The notes under the pieces are model-generated. The model was not told where the DNA came from, did not search any database, and saw nothing but the letters and a program-made list of their open reading frames with translations. From the NCBI GenBank assembly GCA_038210415.1, contig JBBQWS010000019.1:1-51252 (forward strand): 51,252 nucleotides of DNA. The letters are read 5' to 3'. Below are positions 38,026-46,548 of this stretch, piece after piece; the stretch's first letter is position 1, and each line of letters starts with the position of its first letter. The translations under genes and the position numbers were made by a program. Source of the stretch: JBBQWS01 sp038210415. GTDB lineage: Bacteria > Actinomycetota > Actinomycetes > Prado026.

Positions 38026-39104
38026 CGGGCCACCTCCGCATACGCCGCTGCCAACAACCCGGGGTCCGGGCCGTCCAGGGTCGCCGGGCGCGCCAGCGCG
38101 TCCAGCACGATGAAACGCAGCACGTCGCCGCGGGTCTTCTTGTCGACCTTCATAGCGCCGAGCAGGGCCGTCCAGCGGTCCCCACGGTACGACGTGGGCA
38201 AGCCCACCGACCCGAGAACGGCGCGGTGGCGGTCGACGAGGTCGTCGGGCAGCCGGCCGGCCAACCGGGCCAGCTCGGCCGCGAACACCATCCCGACCGA
38301 GATCGCCGCGCCGTGCCGCCAGGAGTACTTCTCGACCTTCTCGATGGCGTGCCCGAGGGTGTGGCCGTAGTTGAGGATCTCGCGCAGGCCCGACTCACGC
38401 AGGTCGGTCGAGACGACGTCAGCCTTGACCTGGACGGACCTCCGGATGATCTCCAGGGTGTGCGGCCCTGCAGGCGTCATGGCCGCGACGGGGTCGGCCT
38501 CGATCAGGTCGAGGATCACGGGGTCCGCGATGAATCCCACCTTGATCGCCTCGGCCAGACCGCTCACGTAGTCGTGCTTCGGCAACGTCTCAAGGCTGGC
38601 CAAGTCGCAGAGCACCCCGGCCGGCGGATGGAACGCCCCCACCAGGTTCTTGCCCTCGGCCGTGTCGATCCCGGTCTTGCCCCCGACCGCGGCGTCGACC
38701 ATCGCGAGCAGCGTCGTCGGCAGGTGCACGACGCGGACTCCGCGCAGCCAGGTGGCGGCGACGAATCCGGCGAGGTCGGTGGTGGCTCCCCCGCCGACCG
38801 CCACGACCGCGTCCGAGCGGGTGATGCCGGCCTGCCCGAGCACGCCCCACAGGAAGGCGGCGACGCGAGCGTCCTTGGCCTCCTCGCCGTCCGGGACCTC
38901 GGCCACCACGGCCTGGAAGCCGTCGCGCTCGAGGTCGTCGCGGATCGCCTCACCGGTGGCCCGCAGCGCGCGCGGGTGGATCACCGCGACCCGGGTGGTC
39001 GCCGAGCCCAGCAGGGGCGCGAGCTCTCCGAGCAGGCCGCTCCCGACCACGACGTCGTACCCGTCGGCGCCACCTACGCGGATCCGCACGGTCTCGTCGG
39101 TCAC
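38022..39104 (-). CDS. aroB: 3-dehydroquinate synthase
   Basis: Second shikimate step, cyclising DAHP with NAD and a metal. 360 residues. The NAD region VAVGGGATTDLAGFVAATWLRGV and the metal ligands in GLAEAIKVG (Glu) and LNYGHTLGHAIE (His) are present, followed by HGAAISVGMVFAAEL. It starts at a GTG overlapping the aroK stop (GTGA) and ends overlapping aroQ, so translation is coupled along the operon. Confidence 0.97.
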   Translation of the reverse strand: MTDETVRIRVGGADGYDVVVGSGLLGELAPLLGSATTRVAVIHPRALRATGEAIRDDLERDGFQAVVAEVPDGEEAKDARVAAFLWGVLGQAGITRSDAVVAVGGGATTDLAGFVAATWLRGVRVVHLPTTLLAMVDAAVGGKTGIDTAEGKNLVGAFHPPAGVLCDLASLETLPKHDYVSGLAEAIKVGFIADPVILDLIEADPVAAMTPAGPHTLEIIRRSVQVKADVVSTDLRESGLREILNYGHTLGHAIEKVEKYSWRHGAAISVGMVFAAELARLAGRLPDDLVDRHRAVLGSVGLPTSYRGDRWTALLGAMKVDKKTRGDVLRFIVLDALARPATLDGPDPGLLAAAYAEVAR

Positions 39105-39613
39105 GCGCCCGCGCCCTTGAGCCAGAGCACGACATCATCGGCAACGGCGTCGGCGGTTCGGGCGTCGGTGTTGACCCGGGTCGTGGCGACCTCGTCGTAC
39201 AACGGGCGGCGAGCCTCCATCAGCCGCAGCCACTGGGCGCGCGGATTACCCAGCAGGAGCGGCCGGTCGCGGTTGAACCCGACCCGGGTCGCAGCATCCT
39301 TGATCGAGACATCGAGGAAGACAACCTGTTGGCCGCTCAGCAGCCCGCGGGTGTCGGCGTCGAGCACGGCTCCCCCACCCACTGCGAGCACGCCGTCGTG
39401 CTCGATGAGCGCAGCCGCCACAGCCTCCCGCTCCAGCACGCGGAACTCGGCCTCCCCGGAGTCGACGAAGATGTCCGCGACCGAGCGTCCGGCCAGTGCC
39501 TCGACATCGGAGTCGGTGTCGCGGAACGGGAGACCGAGCTTGCTCGCGACGAGCCGGCCCACCGTCGACTTGCCCGCGCCGGGAGGTCCGACGATCACCA
39601 CCCGTGGTGGCAT
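39101..39613 (-). CDS. aroK: Shikimate kinase
   Basis: Fifth shikimate step, ATP-dependent 3-phosphorylation of shikimate. 170 residues from the ATG at 39613, which overlaps the aroC stop (ATGA); the longer upstream frame is a shadow of aroC. The P-loop GPPGAGKS is at residues 9-16; shikimate-binding residues lie in DTDSDVEALAGRSVADIF, EAEFRVLE and GGGAVLD; and the lid arginine is in NRDRPLL. Confidence 0.96.
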   Translation of the reverse strand: MPPRVVIVGPPGAGKSTVGRLVASKLGLPFRDTDSDVEALAGRSVADIFVDSGEAEFRVLEREAVAAALIEHDGVLAVGGGAVLDADTRGLLSGQQVVFLDVSIKDAATRVGFNRDRPLLLGNPRAQWLRLMEARRPLYDEVATTRVNTDARTADAVADDVVLWLKGAGA

Positions 39614-40791
39614 CAGCGGATCACCAGATGGCTGAGGTACGCGTCGAGGTTGCGCCGGGTCTCCCCCACCGAGTCGCCGCCGAACTTCTCCAGCGCGGCG
39701 TCTGCGAGGACCAGCGCCACCATCGCCTCGGCGACGACGCCAGCGGCCGGCACCGCACACACGTCGGACCGCTGGTTGATCGCCTTGGCGGCCTCACCGG
39801 TGCGGACGTCGACCGTGTCGAGGGCCCGCGGGATCGTTGAGATCGGCTTCATCGCAGCGCGTACTCGCAGCACCTCGCCGGTGGACATGCCGCCCTCGAC
39901 ACCGCCAGAGCGACCCGTGCGACGGCGGACGCCGTCGGCTGTGTTCTCGATCTCGTCCTGCGCCAGCGACCCTCGGACCTGGGCGACCCCGAACCCGTCG
40001 CCCACCTCGACCCCCTTGATGGCCTGGATGCCCATGAGCGCGCCGGCCAACCTGGAGTCGAGCCGGCGGTCCCAGTGCACGTGGCTGCCCAGGCCCGGCG
40101 GCAGCCCGTGGACGACAACTTCGACAATGCCCCCGAGGGTGTCGCCGTCGCGGCGGGCGCTGTCGACCTCGGCGACCATGGCCGCGCTCGCGCGCGGGTC
40201 GAGGCAGCGCACCGGGTCGGCGTCGATCCGGTCGAGGTCGCCGGGGCCAGGAACCAAGCCGTCCGGCGCGGCGGCCGCCCCGAGTGCGACGACATGGCTG
40301 AGCACCTCGGCACCGAAGACCTGGCGGAGGAAGGCACGGGCCACGGTGCCGAGAGCGACCCTGGCCGCGGTCTCGCGAGCGCTGGACCGCTCGAGGATCG
40401 GACGGGCGTCGTCAAAGGCGTACTTCTGCATGCCGGCGAGGTCGGCATGACCTGGACGCGGGCGCGACAACGGTGCGTTGCGGGCCAGCCCCTCGAGCAC
40501 CTCGGGGTCGACCGGGTCGGGCGACATGACCTGCTCCCACTTCGGCCACTCGGTGTTGCCGACGGTGACCGCGACCGGACCACCAAGGGTCAGCCCGTGC
40601 CGGACGCCGCCGGTGAAGGCCACGTCGTCCTTCTCGAAGCTCATCCGGGCCCCGCGGCCGTAGCCGAGCCGGCGCCGCTCGAGGTCGCGGGCCAGGTCGT
40701 CGACCGTCACCTCGACGCCAGCGGGGAGTCCTTCAAGAATTGCCACAAGAGCGGGTCCGTGGGACTCCCCCGCAGTAAGCCAGCGCAACAT
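39613..40791 (-). CDS. aroC: Chorismate synthase
   Basis: Last shikimate step, making chorismate from EPSP with reduced flavin. 392 residues. Signatures: LTAGESHGPALVAILEG at the N-terminus, RPGHADLAGMQKY, and SGGVEGGMSTGEVLRVRAAMKP with the conserved core, then RSDVCAVPAAGVVAEAM. It is the first gene of the aroC-aroK-aroB-aroQ-efp-nusB operon. A hairpin 20 bases upstream separates it from the pilus genes on the same strand. Confidence 0.97.
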   Translation of the reverse strand: MLRWLTAGESHGPALVAILEGLPAGVEVTVDDLARDLERRRLGYGRGARMSFEKDDVAFTGGVRHGLTLGGPVAVTVGNTEWPKWEQVMSPDPVDPEVLEGLARNAPLSRPRPGHADLAGMQKYAFDDARPILERSSARETAARVALGTVARAFLRQVFGAEVLSHVVALGAAAAPDGLVPGPGDLDRIDADPVRCLDPRASAAMVAEVDSARRDGDTLGGIVEVVVHGLPPGLGSHVHWDRRLDSRLAGALMGIQAIKGVEVGDGFGVAQVRGSLAQDEIENTADGVRRRTGRSGGVEGGMSTGEVLRVRAAMKPISTIPRALDTVDVRTGEAAKAINQRSDVCAVPAAGVVAEAMVALVLADAALEKFGGDSVGETRRNLDAYLSHLVIR

Positions 40792-40810
40792 GGTTCAGAT
40801 CCTCCCACGA

Positions 40811-40849
40811 CGACGGCGGGCCGCCCCCCGTGGGGAGCGGCTCGCCGTT
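40811..40849 (-). terminator. Hairpin between the pilus operon and aroC
   Basis: A GC-rich stem of about 15 pairs with one C-A mismatch (40814-40829 with 40832-40847, tight apex) lies between the PilP-like stop and aroC. There is no T-run after it. It probably ends the pilM operon. Confidence 0.6.
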
Positions 40850-40874
40850 GAAGGATCGGGTCAGACGTTCCGGC

Positions 40875-41522
40875 TCAGCCGGTCAGGGTCAGCGACTGGC
40901 CTTTGCACAGCGGAACTGTCACGTCGCCGTACTGGAACACGGCGCACGACGCGGTCGGTCCGATCGCGATCAGCTTGAAGTACTTCGCGAACGTGCCGCC
41001 CAGCACCGCGGAGTACGCCTTGCCGTTGACCGTCGAGCCGACCACGCCGGCCGCCTGGTCAACCTTGGTCACCGTCAGGATGTTGGGCACGCCCGAGGTC
41101 GGGACGGTCGTCCCGGAAGAGGCAGACGTCGACGGTGCGGTCGAGGGCGACGCTGCGACAGCCGTCGGGGTCGGGGCCGGCGGGTTGATCAGCGGCTTGA
41201 ACGGGTCACGCCCGATGGAGCCCGACTGCACAGGCGGCAGCGCGCCGGGCTTGGCACTCGCCGAGGCCGAGACCGCCGGCTTCACCTTCGTGCCAGCGGG
41301 AGCCGTAGCCTTCGGCACGACGCCGCCCGTGTCCGCACTCGGGTCGCTCGACCCGCCCGAGAAGAACAGGAAGTACGCGGCCACCGCGATCACGAGGCCG
41401 ACAGCGCCGGCGACGAGGACGGTCTTGCGGGACATCCGACCCGCGCTGCCGCTCTCCTCGACACCTCCGTCCGGATCGCTGACCGGCGCGGGAGCGCCCG
41501 GCGAAAAGGTCTGCTCGCTCAT
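40875..41522 (-). CDS. PilP-like pilus alignment protein
   Basis: 215 residues. A cytoplasmic tail is followed by one helix (33-54, VLVAGAVGLVIAVAAYFLFF), a long proline/alanine/serine/threonine-rich linker that contains GRDPFKPL at 104-111, and a small C-terminal domain (about 146-215) with two cysteines (193 and 206) likely to form a disulfide. The motif RDPF followed by a small beta domain is the layout of PilP and GspC. It comes directly after pilM, pilN and pilO, where pilP sits in Gram-negative loci. No secretin would exist in a monoderm, so its partner is unclear. Assignment rests on layout, not strong sequence likeness. Confidence 0.6.
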   Translation of the reverse strand: MSEQTFSPGAPAPVSDPDGGVEESGSAGRMSRKTVLVAGAVGLVIAVAAYFLFFSGGSSDPSADTGGVVPKATAPAGTKVKPAVSASASAKPGALPPVQSGSIGRDPFKPLINPPAPTPTAVAASPSTAPSTSASSGTTVPTSGVPNILTVTKVDQAAGVVGSTVNGKAYSAVLGGTFAKYFKLIAIGPTASCAVFQYGDVTVPLCKGQSLTLTG

Positions 41523-41533
41523 GTCGCGCCTTC

Positions 41534-42169
41534 CTAGTTCGATGCCGTGGAGGGGGCCGCCGAGGAGATCGGGGCGGCTGGGGCGGTGGTCAGGTTCGGG
41601 CTGAAGTAGACCTTGCCCGCGATCGTGAGGGTGATTCCGGAGGCGCTCCCTTTACTCTCGTCCGGGACCACCAAAGTGAACCCGGTGACGAGGAAGGAGC
41701 GCTGCATGCCCTCGAGCTTGTTGAGGTATCGCTCCAGGTCGAAGTAGGAACCGAAGACCTCGGTGTCTACGTTCATTACCATCAGGCCGCTGTTGGTCAG
41801 CTGGCCGGAGGCTCCCGCTGCCGAGGTCACCGGAGCGGCCGGAGCCGGCTTCACTGACTTCAGGTTCACGTTGGTGGCAGCAGCAGCCGCAGAGAGCGAG
41901 CGGATCAACTGTGCTTCCGCCGCGGTCTCCGGCAGGTGCTGTCTGATCGCCGCGAGCCGGGCCTGCTGGTCCGGGAGCTTGGCGCTCTGGGCCACCAGGA
42001 TGTCCAGTCGGGTCCGCAGCTGCTGGTTGCTCGAGATCTGGGCCTCGGTCTGCGATTTGACGTCCGCAGCCTCGCTCTTCTTCGGCGAGACGAGGAAGAA
42101 CCAGGAGACGAGCAGGATGAAGAGCGACACCGCTGCGGTCCCGAGGGTCCACTTACGAATCCGGGTCAT
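41534..42169 (-). CDS. pilO: Type IV pilus inner-membrane protein PilO
   Basis: 211 residues. A single helix (about 7-28) is followed by a coiled coil (residues about 33-85, rich in Q/L/A, with PDQQARLAAIRQHLP) and a ferredoxin-like domain with FGSYFDLERYLNKLEGMQRSFLV, the PilO core. It pairs with PilN to link cytoplasmic PilM to the outer part of the machine. The ATG overlaps the pilN stop (ATGA), and the PilP-like gene follows after 11 bases. Confidence 0.9.
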   Translation of the reverse strand: MTRIRKWTLGTAAVSLFILLVSWFFLVSPKKSEAADVKSQTEAQISSNQQLRTRLDILVAQSAKLPDQQARLAAIRQHLPETAAEAQLIRSLSAAAAATNVNLKSVKPAPAAPVTSAAGASGQLTNSGLMVMNVDTEVFGSYFDLERYLNKLEGMQRSFLVTGFTLVVPDESKGSASGITLTIAGKVYFSPNLTTAPAAPISSAAPSTASN

Positions 42170-42849
42170 CAGTTGGCCGCCTTCGAGTCGTACCGGTGGC
42201 TCAGCGCGCTGTCATTGAGGGCGACGGTCGACGCGAACTTCACGATGGGGGTGTTGCCGATCTTGTCGGTGCGATCGGCGGAGGTGACGTACGGGTTCGT
42301 GTAGTAAGTCTTGTCCGCGGTGAGGAACTCGAGCCATGCGGCCACGTCCTCATAGGTCTTCGCGCGACCGGCGACCGTGATGAGTGCGATGCCCGCCTGC
42401 GGAGCCGTCTGTGAGACAACCGGTGTTCCTGCGGCGGTCGTCGTCGTCGCGGCCTGGGCCACATTCAACGACGAGAGCCAGACGCCCCTGTTCATCGAGA
42501 GGCTGAGGTCGTTGAGCAGGTACGAATAGCGGACCTCCGCACCCATCGCGGTGGTGAGCTGGGCGTCCGCTGCGGCGACCTGCGCATAGACCTTCGGGAC
42601 GTCGGCCAGCGTGTTGACCTTAGCCTGGAGAGCGGCGTTCTCGGTCTTGGCCGTGTCGAGCTGCTCCTGTGCGCTGGTGACCTCCCCGGAGGCCTGGACG
42701 AACAGGGCACCACCGACCAGTGCGGAGAAGATCACCGCGAGCGCCATGAAGGCCCGCATGCTGCGGAACTGGGCCTCCTCGCGGATCTCGCCCGGCAAGA
42801 GGTTGACGTGCGGGGTGACGGTGGCCCGGAGGGCGGTCTGCGTGCTCAT
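42169..42849 (-). CDS. pilN: Type IV pilus protein PilN
   Basis: 226 residues. The short cytoplasmic N-terminus ends in VNLLPGEIREE, the conserved NLLP that docks into PilM. One helix (about 33-52) is followed by a coiled coil (EVTSAQEQLDTAKTENAALQ) and a ferredoxin-like domain with SYLLNDLSLSMNRGVWLSSL. The inserted TTTTAAGTPVVSQT loop is low-complexity. It is coupled to pilM upstream and pilO downstream by four- and three-base overlaps. Confidence 0.92.
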   Translation of the reverse strand: MSTQTALRATVTPHVNLLPGEIREEAQFRSMRAFMALAVIFSALVGGALFVQASGEVTSAQEQLDTAKTENAALQAKVNTLADVPKVYAQVAAADAQLTTAMGAEVRYSYLLNDLSLSMNRGVWLSSLNVAQAATTTTAAGTPVVSQTAPQAGIALITVAGRAKTYEDVAAWLEFLTADKTYYTNPYVTSADRTDKIGNTPIVKFASTVALNDSALSHRYDSKAAN

Positions 42850-43910
42850 GCGTGGGCTCCGAGGGCGAGGCCGACGGGGACGACGGCGAGCGGCTCGACG
42901 AACGAGATCTGTTCGGGAGTAAGGCCGGTGTTGCCGAGGGTGACCGAGGACAGCGGCTGGCCGGTGGCCACAGGGATCCGGGTTGCGGCTTCCAACCTGG
43001 CTGCGAGGCCTTCGAGCCGGCTGCCGCCACCCGCGACGAGCAGCCGGGAGATCCGGGCCGACCCGCTGGACGCGGTGTAGTAGTCGAGCGAACCACGGAC
43101 CTCGTCGACGAACGACGACGCAGCGGACTCGAGGACCCGAGACGCGGCTTCGGAGTCCTTGGCCGCCGACGTCTCGCGAAGGCCCATCTGCTGCTTCATG
43201 GCTTCCGCCTGTGCGACGGGAACACCCATGCGTTCGGCCACCGCGTCGGTCAGGTCCTGGCCACCCATGAGGAGGATCCGGATGAACCGGGGAACGCCCC
43301 CCTGGTGAACGACGATGTTGGTCACGCGGGCGCCGATGTCGACGAGCGCCTCGACGTCACCGCTGACGCCGAGGTGATCGGGCCGGGCGAGCGATCGCAG
43401 GACCGCGAAGGAGGACAGGTCGACCATGGTCGGCGTGAGCCCGGCCTTCTGGACGGCGTGGACGGCGTTGAGGACCATCTCGCGCGACGCCGCGACGAGC
43501 AGGCCTCGCAGCATGCGGCCACCCGCGTCGTTGACCGTCTCCTCCAGCACGTGGAAGTCGAGCACTGCGTGCTCCACGGGCATCGGGATGAGGTCCTGGA
43601 CCTGGAAGGCGAGCGACTTGCGTAGCTCGTCCTCGGGCAGCCAGGCGAGATCGACCTGGCGGACGATCACCTTCTGGTTGGCCACGCCGATGATGACCTT
43701 CTTGCTCGTGAATTTGGTGTGCGCCCAGAGCTGCTTGATCGCGGCGCCGACTGCGATGGGGTCGGTCACCTCACCGTCTCGGACCGCCCCCTCGGGGAGC
43801 GCGACCTGACCGAACTTGGCCAGCGTCACCTCACCCTTGGCGAAGTTCAGCTCGGCTGCGCGCACGCCCGACGTCCCGATGTCGAGACCGATGGCGGATC
43901 GTCCTGCCAC
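42846..43910 (-). CDS. pilM: Type IV pilus assembly ATPase-fold protein PilM
   Basis: 354 residues, actin/FtsA-like. The nucleotide-binding loops are AIGLDIGTSGVRAAEL, ALVDIGARVTNIVVHQGG and LLVAGGGSRLEGLAARLE. The segment SLAFQVQDLIPMPVEHAVLDFHVLEE is typical of PilM. It forms a cytoplasmic ring that binds the NLLP peptide of PilN. It is the first gene of the pilM-N-O-P-like operon and has its own sigma-28-like promoter in the 150-base gap after pilD. Confidence 0.94.
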   Translation of the reverse strand: MAGRSAIGLDIGTSGVRAAELNFAKGEVTLAKFGQVALPEGAVRDGEVTDPIAVGAAIKQLWAHTKFTSKKVIIGVANQKVIVRQVDLAWLPEDELRKSLAFQVQDLIPMPVEHAVLDFHVLEETVNDAGGRMLRGLLVAASREMVLNAVHAVQKAGLTPTMVDLSSFAVLRSLARPDHLGVSGDVEALVDIGARVTNIVVHQGGVPRFIRILLMGGQDLTDAVAERMGVPVAQAEAMKQQMGLRETSAAKDSEAASRVLESAASSFVDEVRGSLDYYTASSGSARISRLLVAGGGSRLEGLAARLEAATRIPVATGQPLSSVTLGNTGLTPEQISFVEPLAVVPVGLALGAHA

Positions 43911-43976
43911 GACGCCAACCCTTCCCGGATGCGGCCGGAGCCGCGATGGTCGCCTCGAAAGGCGATGACAGCGATG

Positions 43977-44005
43977 TGATCGGCGTCATGAGGGCGGGCC
44001 TTGAG
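43977..44005 (-). promoter_or_regulatory. Sigma-28-like promoter for pilMNO operon
   Basis: CTCAAG (44000-44005), then 15 bases after its last G, then GCCGATCA (43977-43984), read on the minus strand 67 bases before the pilM start. The same two boxes with identical spacing stand before three other units of this locus. Confidence 0.7.
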
Positions 44006-44060
44006 CGTCTACTACATAACAGGGGTGGATTCCGCGACGAAACAGGCCGGCGGGCGGTTC

Positions 44061-44855
44061 TCAGCCGCCCAGAATCCGCAGGTACCAGTCGCTGATCGCC
44101 TGGCCGAAGAACACCGCGAGGAACGCGCCCAGGATCATGAAGGGCCCGAACGGGATCTTCGACTTGCGCCCCGCCCGGCCGACCACCATCAGCGCACCGC
44201 CGACGACGCCGCCGAGCAGGAACCCCAGGAAGCCGCCGATGACCAGCGGACCCCAGCCCAGCCACCCGAGGTAGATGCCGAGCACGCCGGCGAGCTTGAC
44301 GTCACCTAGCCCCATGCCCCGCGGATAGATCAGGACGAGGACGAAGTAGAAGGCCCACAAGGCGGCCGCCCCGAGCACCGCCCGCAGCAGGTCGGACCAG
44401 GCGTGGTAGCCGACTGCCGGGACGACCAGCAGGGCCAGCGCCACCGGGTACGACGGAAGGGTGAGCACGTCCGGCAGCCGCTTCGTGTCGATGTCGATCG
44501 CCGCCAGGGCAAGGCCGACTGCGCCGAAATACAGGTACGCGGGCAGGGCCAGAGGGGTCTCCTGGAAGTGCCAGGCCAACACCCCGAAGACCAGCCCGCA
44601 GGCGGCCTCGACGACGGGGTACCGCGGACTGATCGCCGTCGAACACGTGCGGCACCTACCGCGGAGCAGTAACCAGCTGACCACGGGGATGTTGTCGCGA
44701 GCTGCGAGCTCTGTGCCGCACTGCGGGCACCGCGAGCGCGGCCGCACGACCGACTCGCCCAGCGGCACCCGATGGATCACGACGTTGAGGAAGGACCCGA
44801 TGAGCAGACCCAGGACGGCCGCGAACCCGATGATCAACAAGGACATGGTCGACAC
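44061..44855 (-). CDS. pilD: Prepilin peptidase (A24 family)
   Basis: 264 residues with about eight helices. Cytoplasmic zinc-binding pairs CPQC (43/46) and CRTC (68/71) are present, and the catalytic aspartates are in AIDIDTKRLPD (Asp121/Asp123) and GMGLGDVKLAG (Asp185). It cuts the prepilin leaders after glycine and N-methylates the new terminus; the substrates are the pilins encoded just upstream. An alternative ATG three codons in is possible. A small hairpin (about 44053-44071) spans its stop codon. Confidence 0.95.
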   Translation of the reverse strand: MSTMSLLIIGFAAVLGLLIGSFLNVVIHRVPLGESVVRPRSRCPQCGTELAARDNIPVVSWLLLRGRCRTCSTAISPRYPVVEAACGLVFGVLAWHFQETPLALPAYLYFGAVGLALAAIDIDTKRLPDVLTLPSYPVALALLVVPAVGYHAWSDLLRAVLGAAALWAFYFVLVLIYPRGMGLGDVKLAGVLGIYLGWLGWGPLVIGGFLGFLLGGVVGGALMVVGRAGRKSKIPFGPFMILGAFLAVFFGQAISDWYLRILGG

Positions 44856-44879
44856 TCTAGGCAGACGGAGCCGGTCCGA

Positions 44880-46532
44880 TCAGTAAGCGGGCTTGAGCTC
44901 GGCCGTGGTCTTCGCACCCCACACAGCGTTCTGCCACTGCGGGAAGTACGGGGGCGACGAGAAGGTGAGCCTCGAGTCGTAGCTGTAGTCCTTCAGGAAC
45001 CCGTGGGTACCGTTGCCCTGCCCGACGATGCCGCGCCACTTCTGGGCGATGGATCCCCGCACGTGCAAGGTGCCCAACGCGTTGCCCTTGTTGTACGACT
45101 GCACCCAGAAGCTGTGCTGGAGGGTCTGGATGGACCCGTAGACCCACACGTCGTTGGTGGCCGCCGAGAGGTTGTTCCCGCCCGCGTCGACCGGGTGGTA
45201 GACCACTACGGAGTTGCTTGCCACCAGCCCGAGCAGGCTCGGCCCCGACGGAGATGCTCCGGTGGTCACGCCGTCGAGGAGCAGGTCGTCTGTGACGATG
45301 ATGTTGTTCTGCGACGCCAGGGTGAGGCGTCCGGTCAGCGTCCCCTGCACGTACAGGTTCCCGGTGCCGCAGTAGAACGTCGGTTCGTTGACGTTGATGT
45401 CGTTCGCCACCGGGTAGCCGTCCCCGACCGCGCCCGTGGCGCACTTGGCCTGCGTGGCCCCGGCCTTCACGTAGATCACCTTGTCGGTCGGCACTGCCAG
45501 CGTCTGCGGCCATGGTCCGGCCGCATTCCCGCAGCCGGCGCCCAGGCTCGTGCCGGTGCTGCCATAGCTCCAGACCGTCATCGTCCCGCCGGAGTTCAGC
45601 TTGATCCGCGTGTCGCCGGTGTACTGGCATCCCGGGTAGGTGAGGAACGAGTTGCTGTTGTCCGGCAGGTACTTCGTGGCCGCCCAGGTGGCGGACGTGC
45701 CGTTCACGTCCGGTCCCCCGGTCCCCCGCCAGCAACCCGCCCAGCCGTTACCCGAGGTCCCCCCGGTGCACGACGGGTCGGACGTCTCGTAGCCCTGGAC
45801 AAACTTGGGCTGCTTGCCGTTGAAGAAGGTGACGTACGGCGTGTCGTTCAGGTGGACCTTGCCGTCCAGCACGTCGCCACCGATGAAGGTGATCTCGGTG
45901 CAGCCGGTTCGGGCGGTCGGCCACCAGTAGATGGCCGAGGCGGGGCCGGCCTTTCCGCAGGAGTTCGTGGCCGGGCCGGTCGGGTAGACCGTGGTGTTCG
46001 ACGGGTCGGCGTCCTCGAAGTCGGTGTAGTAGAGGAAGTCGGTCGAGCCACCGCGGGAGACCAGCACCTGCACGGTGCGTGACGACTTTCCGACCTTGCC
46101 GGTGGACGTGACGCGGACAATGCCCGAGCTGTTGATCGCACTGGCGTCCACGTCGTAGTGGAACGAGCCCTGGGCCGCGTTACCGGGGTTCACCGGCGTC
46201 CCGGCGCCGATCGGCGTGGCGGCCGTCCAGCCGCAGGTGTTCGTGCCAGCCTTCGGCCCCTGCATCGCCGGGTTCGCGCAGTCGACGGTCGTCCAGTACG
46301 AGTCGTTGGCGTTCAGCCGGGCCAGGTAGTCGTCAACTCCGGCCTGGGCCGCGGCCAGGGCAGCGTTCCAGTTCTGGTCACGTCGCGACGCGGGGACGCC
46401 CTGAAGCGCGTAGCCCAGTGCGGCAGTGACGAGCAAGCTGAGGACGAGAATCGAACCCATCACCATGATCATGGCGATCCCAGAGTCGCCCTCCGAGTGG
46501 AGACGCGTCCGTCGAGTCAAACGTTGCAGCAT
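44880..46532 (-). CDS. Large PilX-like minor pilin or pilus-associated protein
   Basis: 550 residues. The prepilin-like start LHSEGDSGIAMIMVMG would be cut after Gly18; position 5 of the mature form is Met rather than Glu, as in the PilX/GspK group that caps or starts pili. One long hydrophobic helix is followed by a very large external part rich in Cys, Gly, Asn, Trp and Tyr, with beta-repeat character in the last 250 residues. It is far bigger than normal minor pilins, so it may be a tip adhesin. It follows the PilW-like gene by 16 bases and is transcribed with pilD. Confidence 0.75.
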   Translation of the reverse strand: MLQRLTRRTRLHSEGDSGIAMIMVMGSILVLSLLVTAALGYALQGVPASRRDQNWNAALAAAQAGVDDYLARLNANDSYWTTVDCANPAMQGPKAGTNTCGWTAATPIGAGTPVNPGNAAQGSFHYDVDASAINSSGIVRVTSTGKVGKSSRTVQVLVSRGGSTDFLYYTDFEDADPSNTTVYPTGPATNSCGKAGPASAIYWWPTARTGCTEITFIGGDVLDGKVHLNDTPYVTFFNGKQPKFVQGYETSDPSCTGGTSGNGWAGCWRGTGGPDVNGTSATWAATKYLPDNSNSFLTYPGCQYTGDTRIKLNSGGTMTVWSYGSTGTSLGAGCGNAAGPWPQTLAVPTDKVIYVKAGATQAKCATGAVGDGYPVANDINVNEPTFYCGTGNLYVQGTLTGRLTLASQNNIIVTDDLLLDGVTTGASPSGPSLLGLVASNSVVVYHPVDAGGNNLSAATNDVWVYGSIQTLQHSFWVQSYNKGNALGTLHVRGSIAQKWRGIVGQGNGTHGFLKDYSYDSRLTFSSPPYFPQWQNAVWGAKTTAELKPAY

Positions 46533-46548
46533 CGTCGGTGTGCTCCTG

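Noticed and set aside
44053..44071. Hairpin over the pilD stop as a terminator
   Set aside because: A six-pair stem within coding sequence and no T-run; too weak to call separately.
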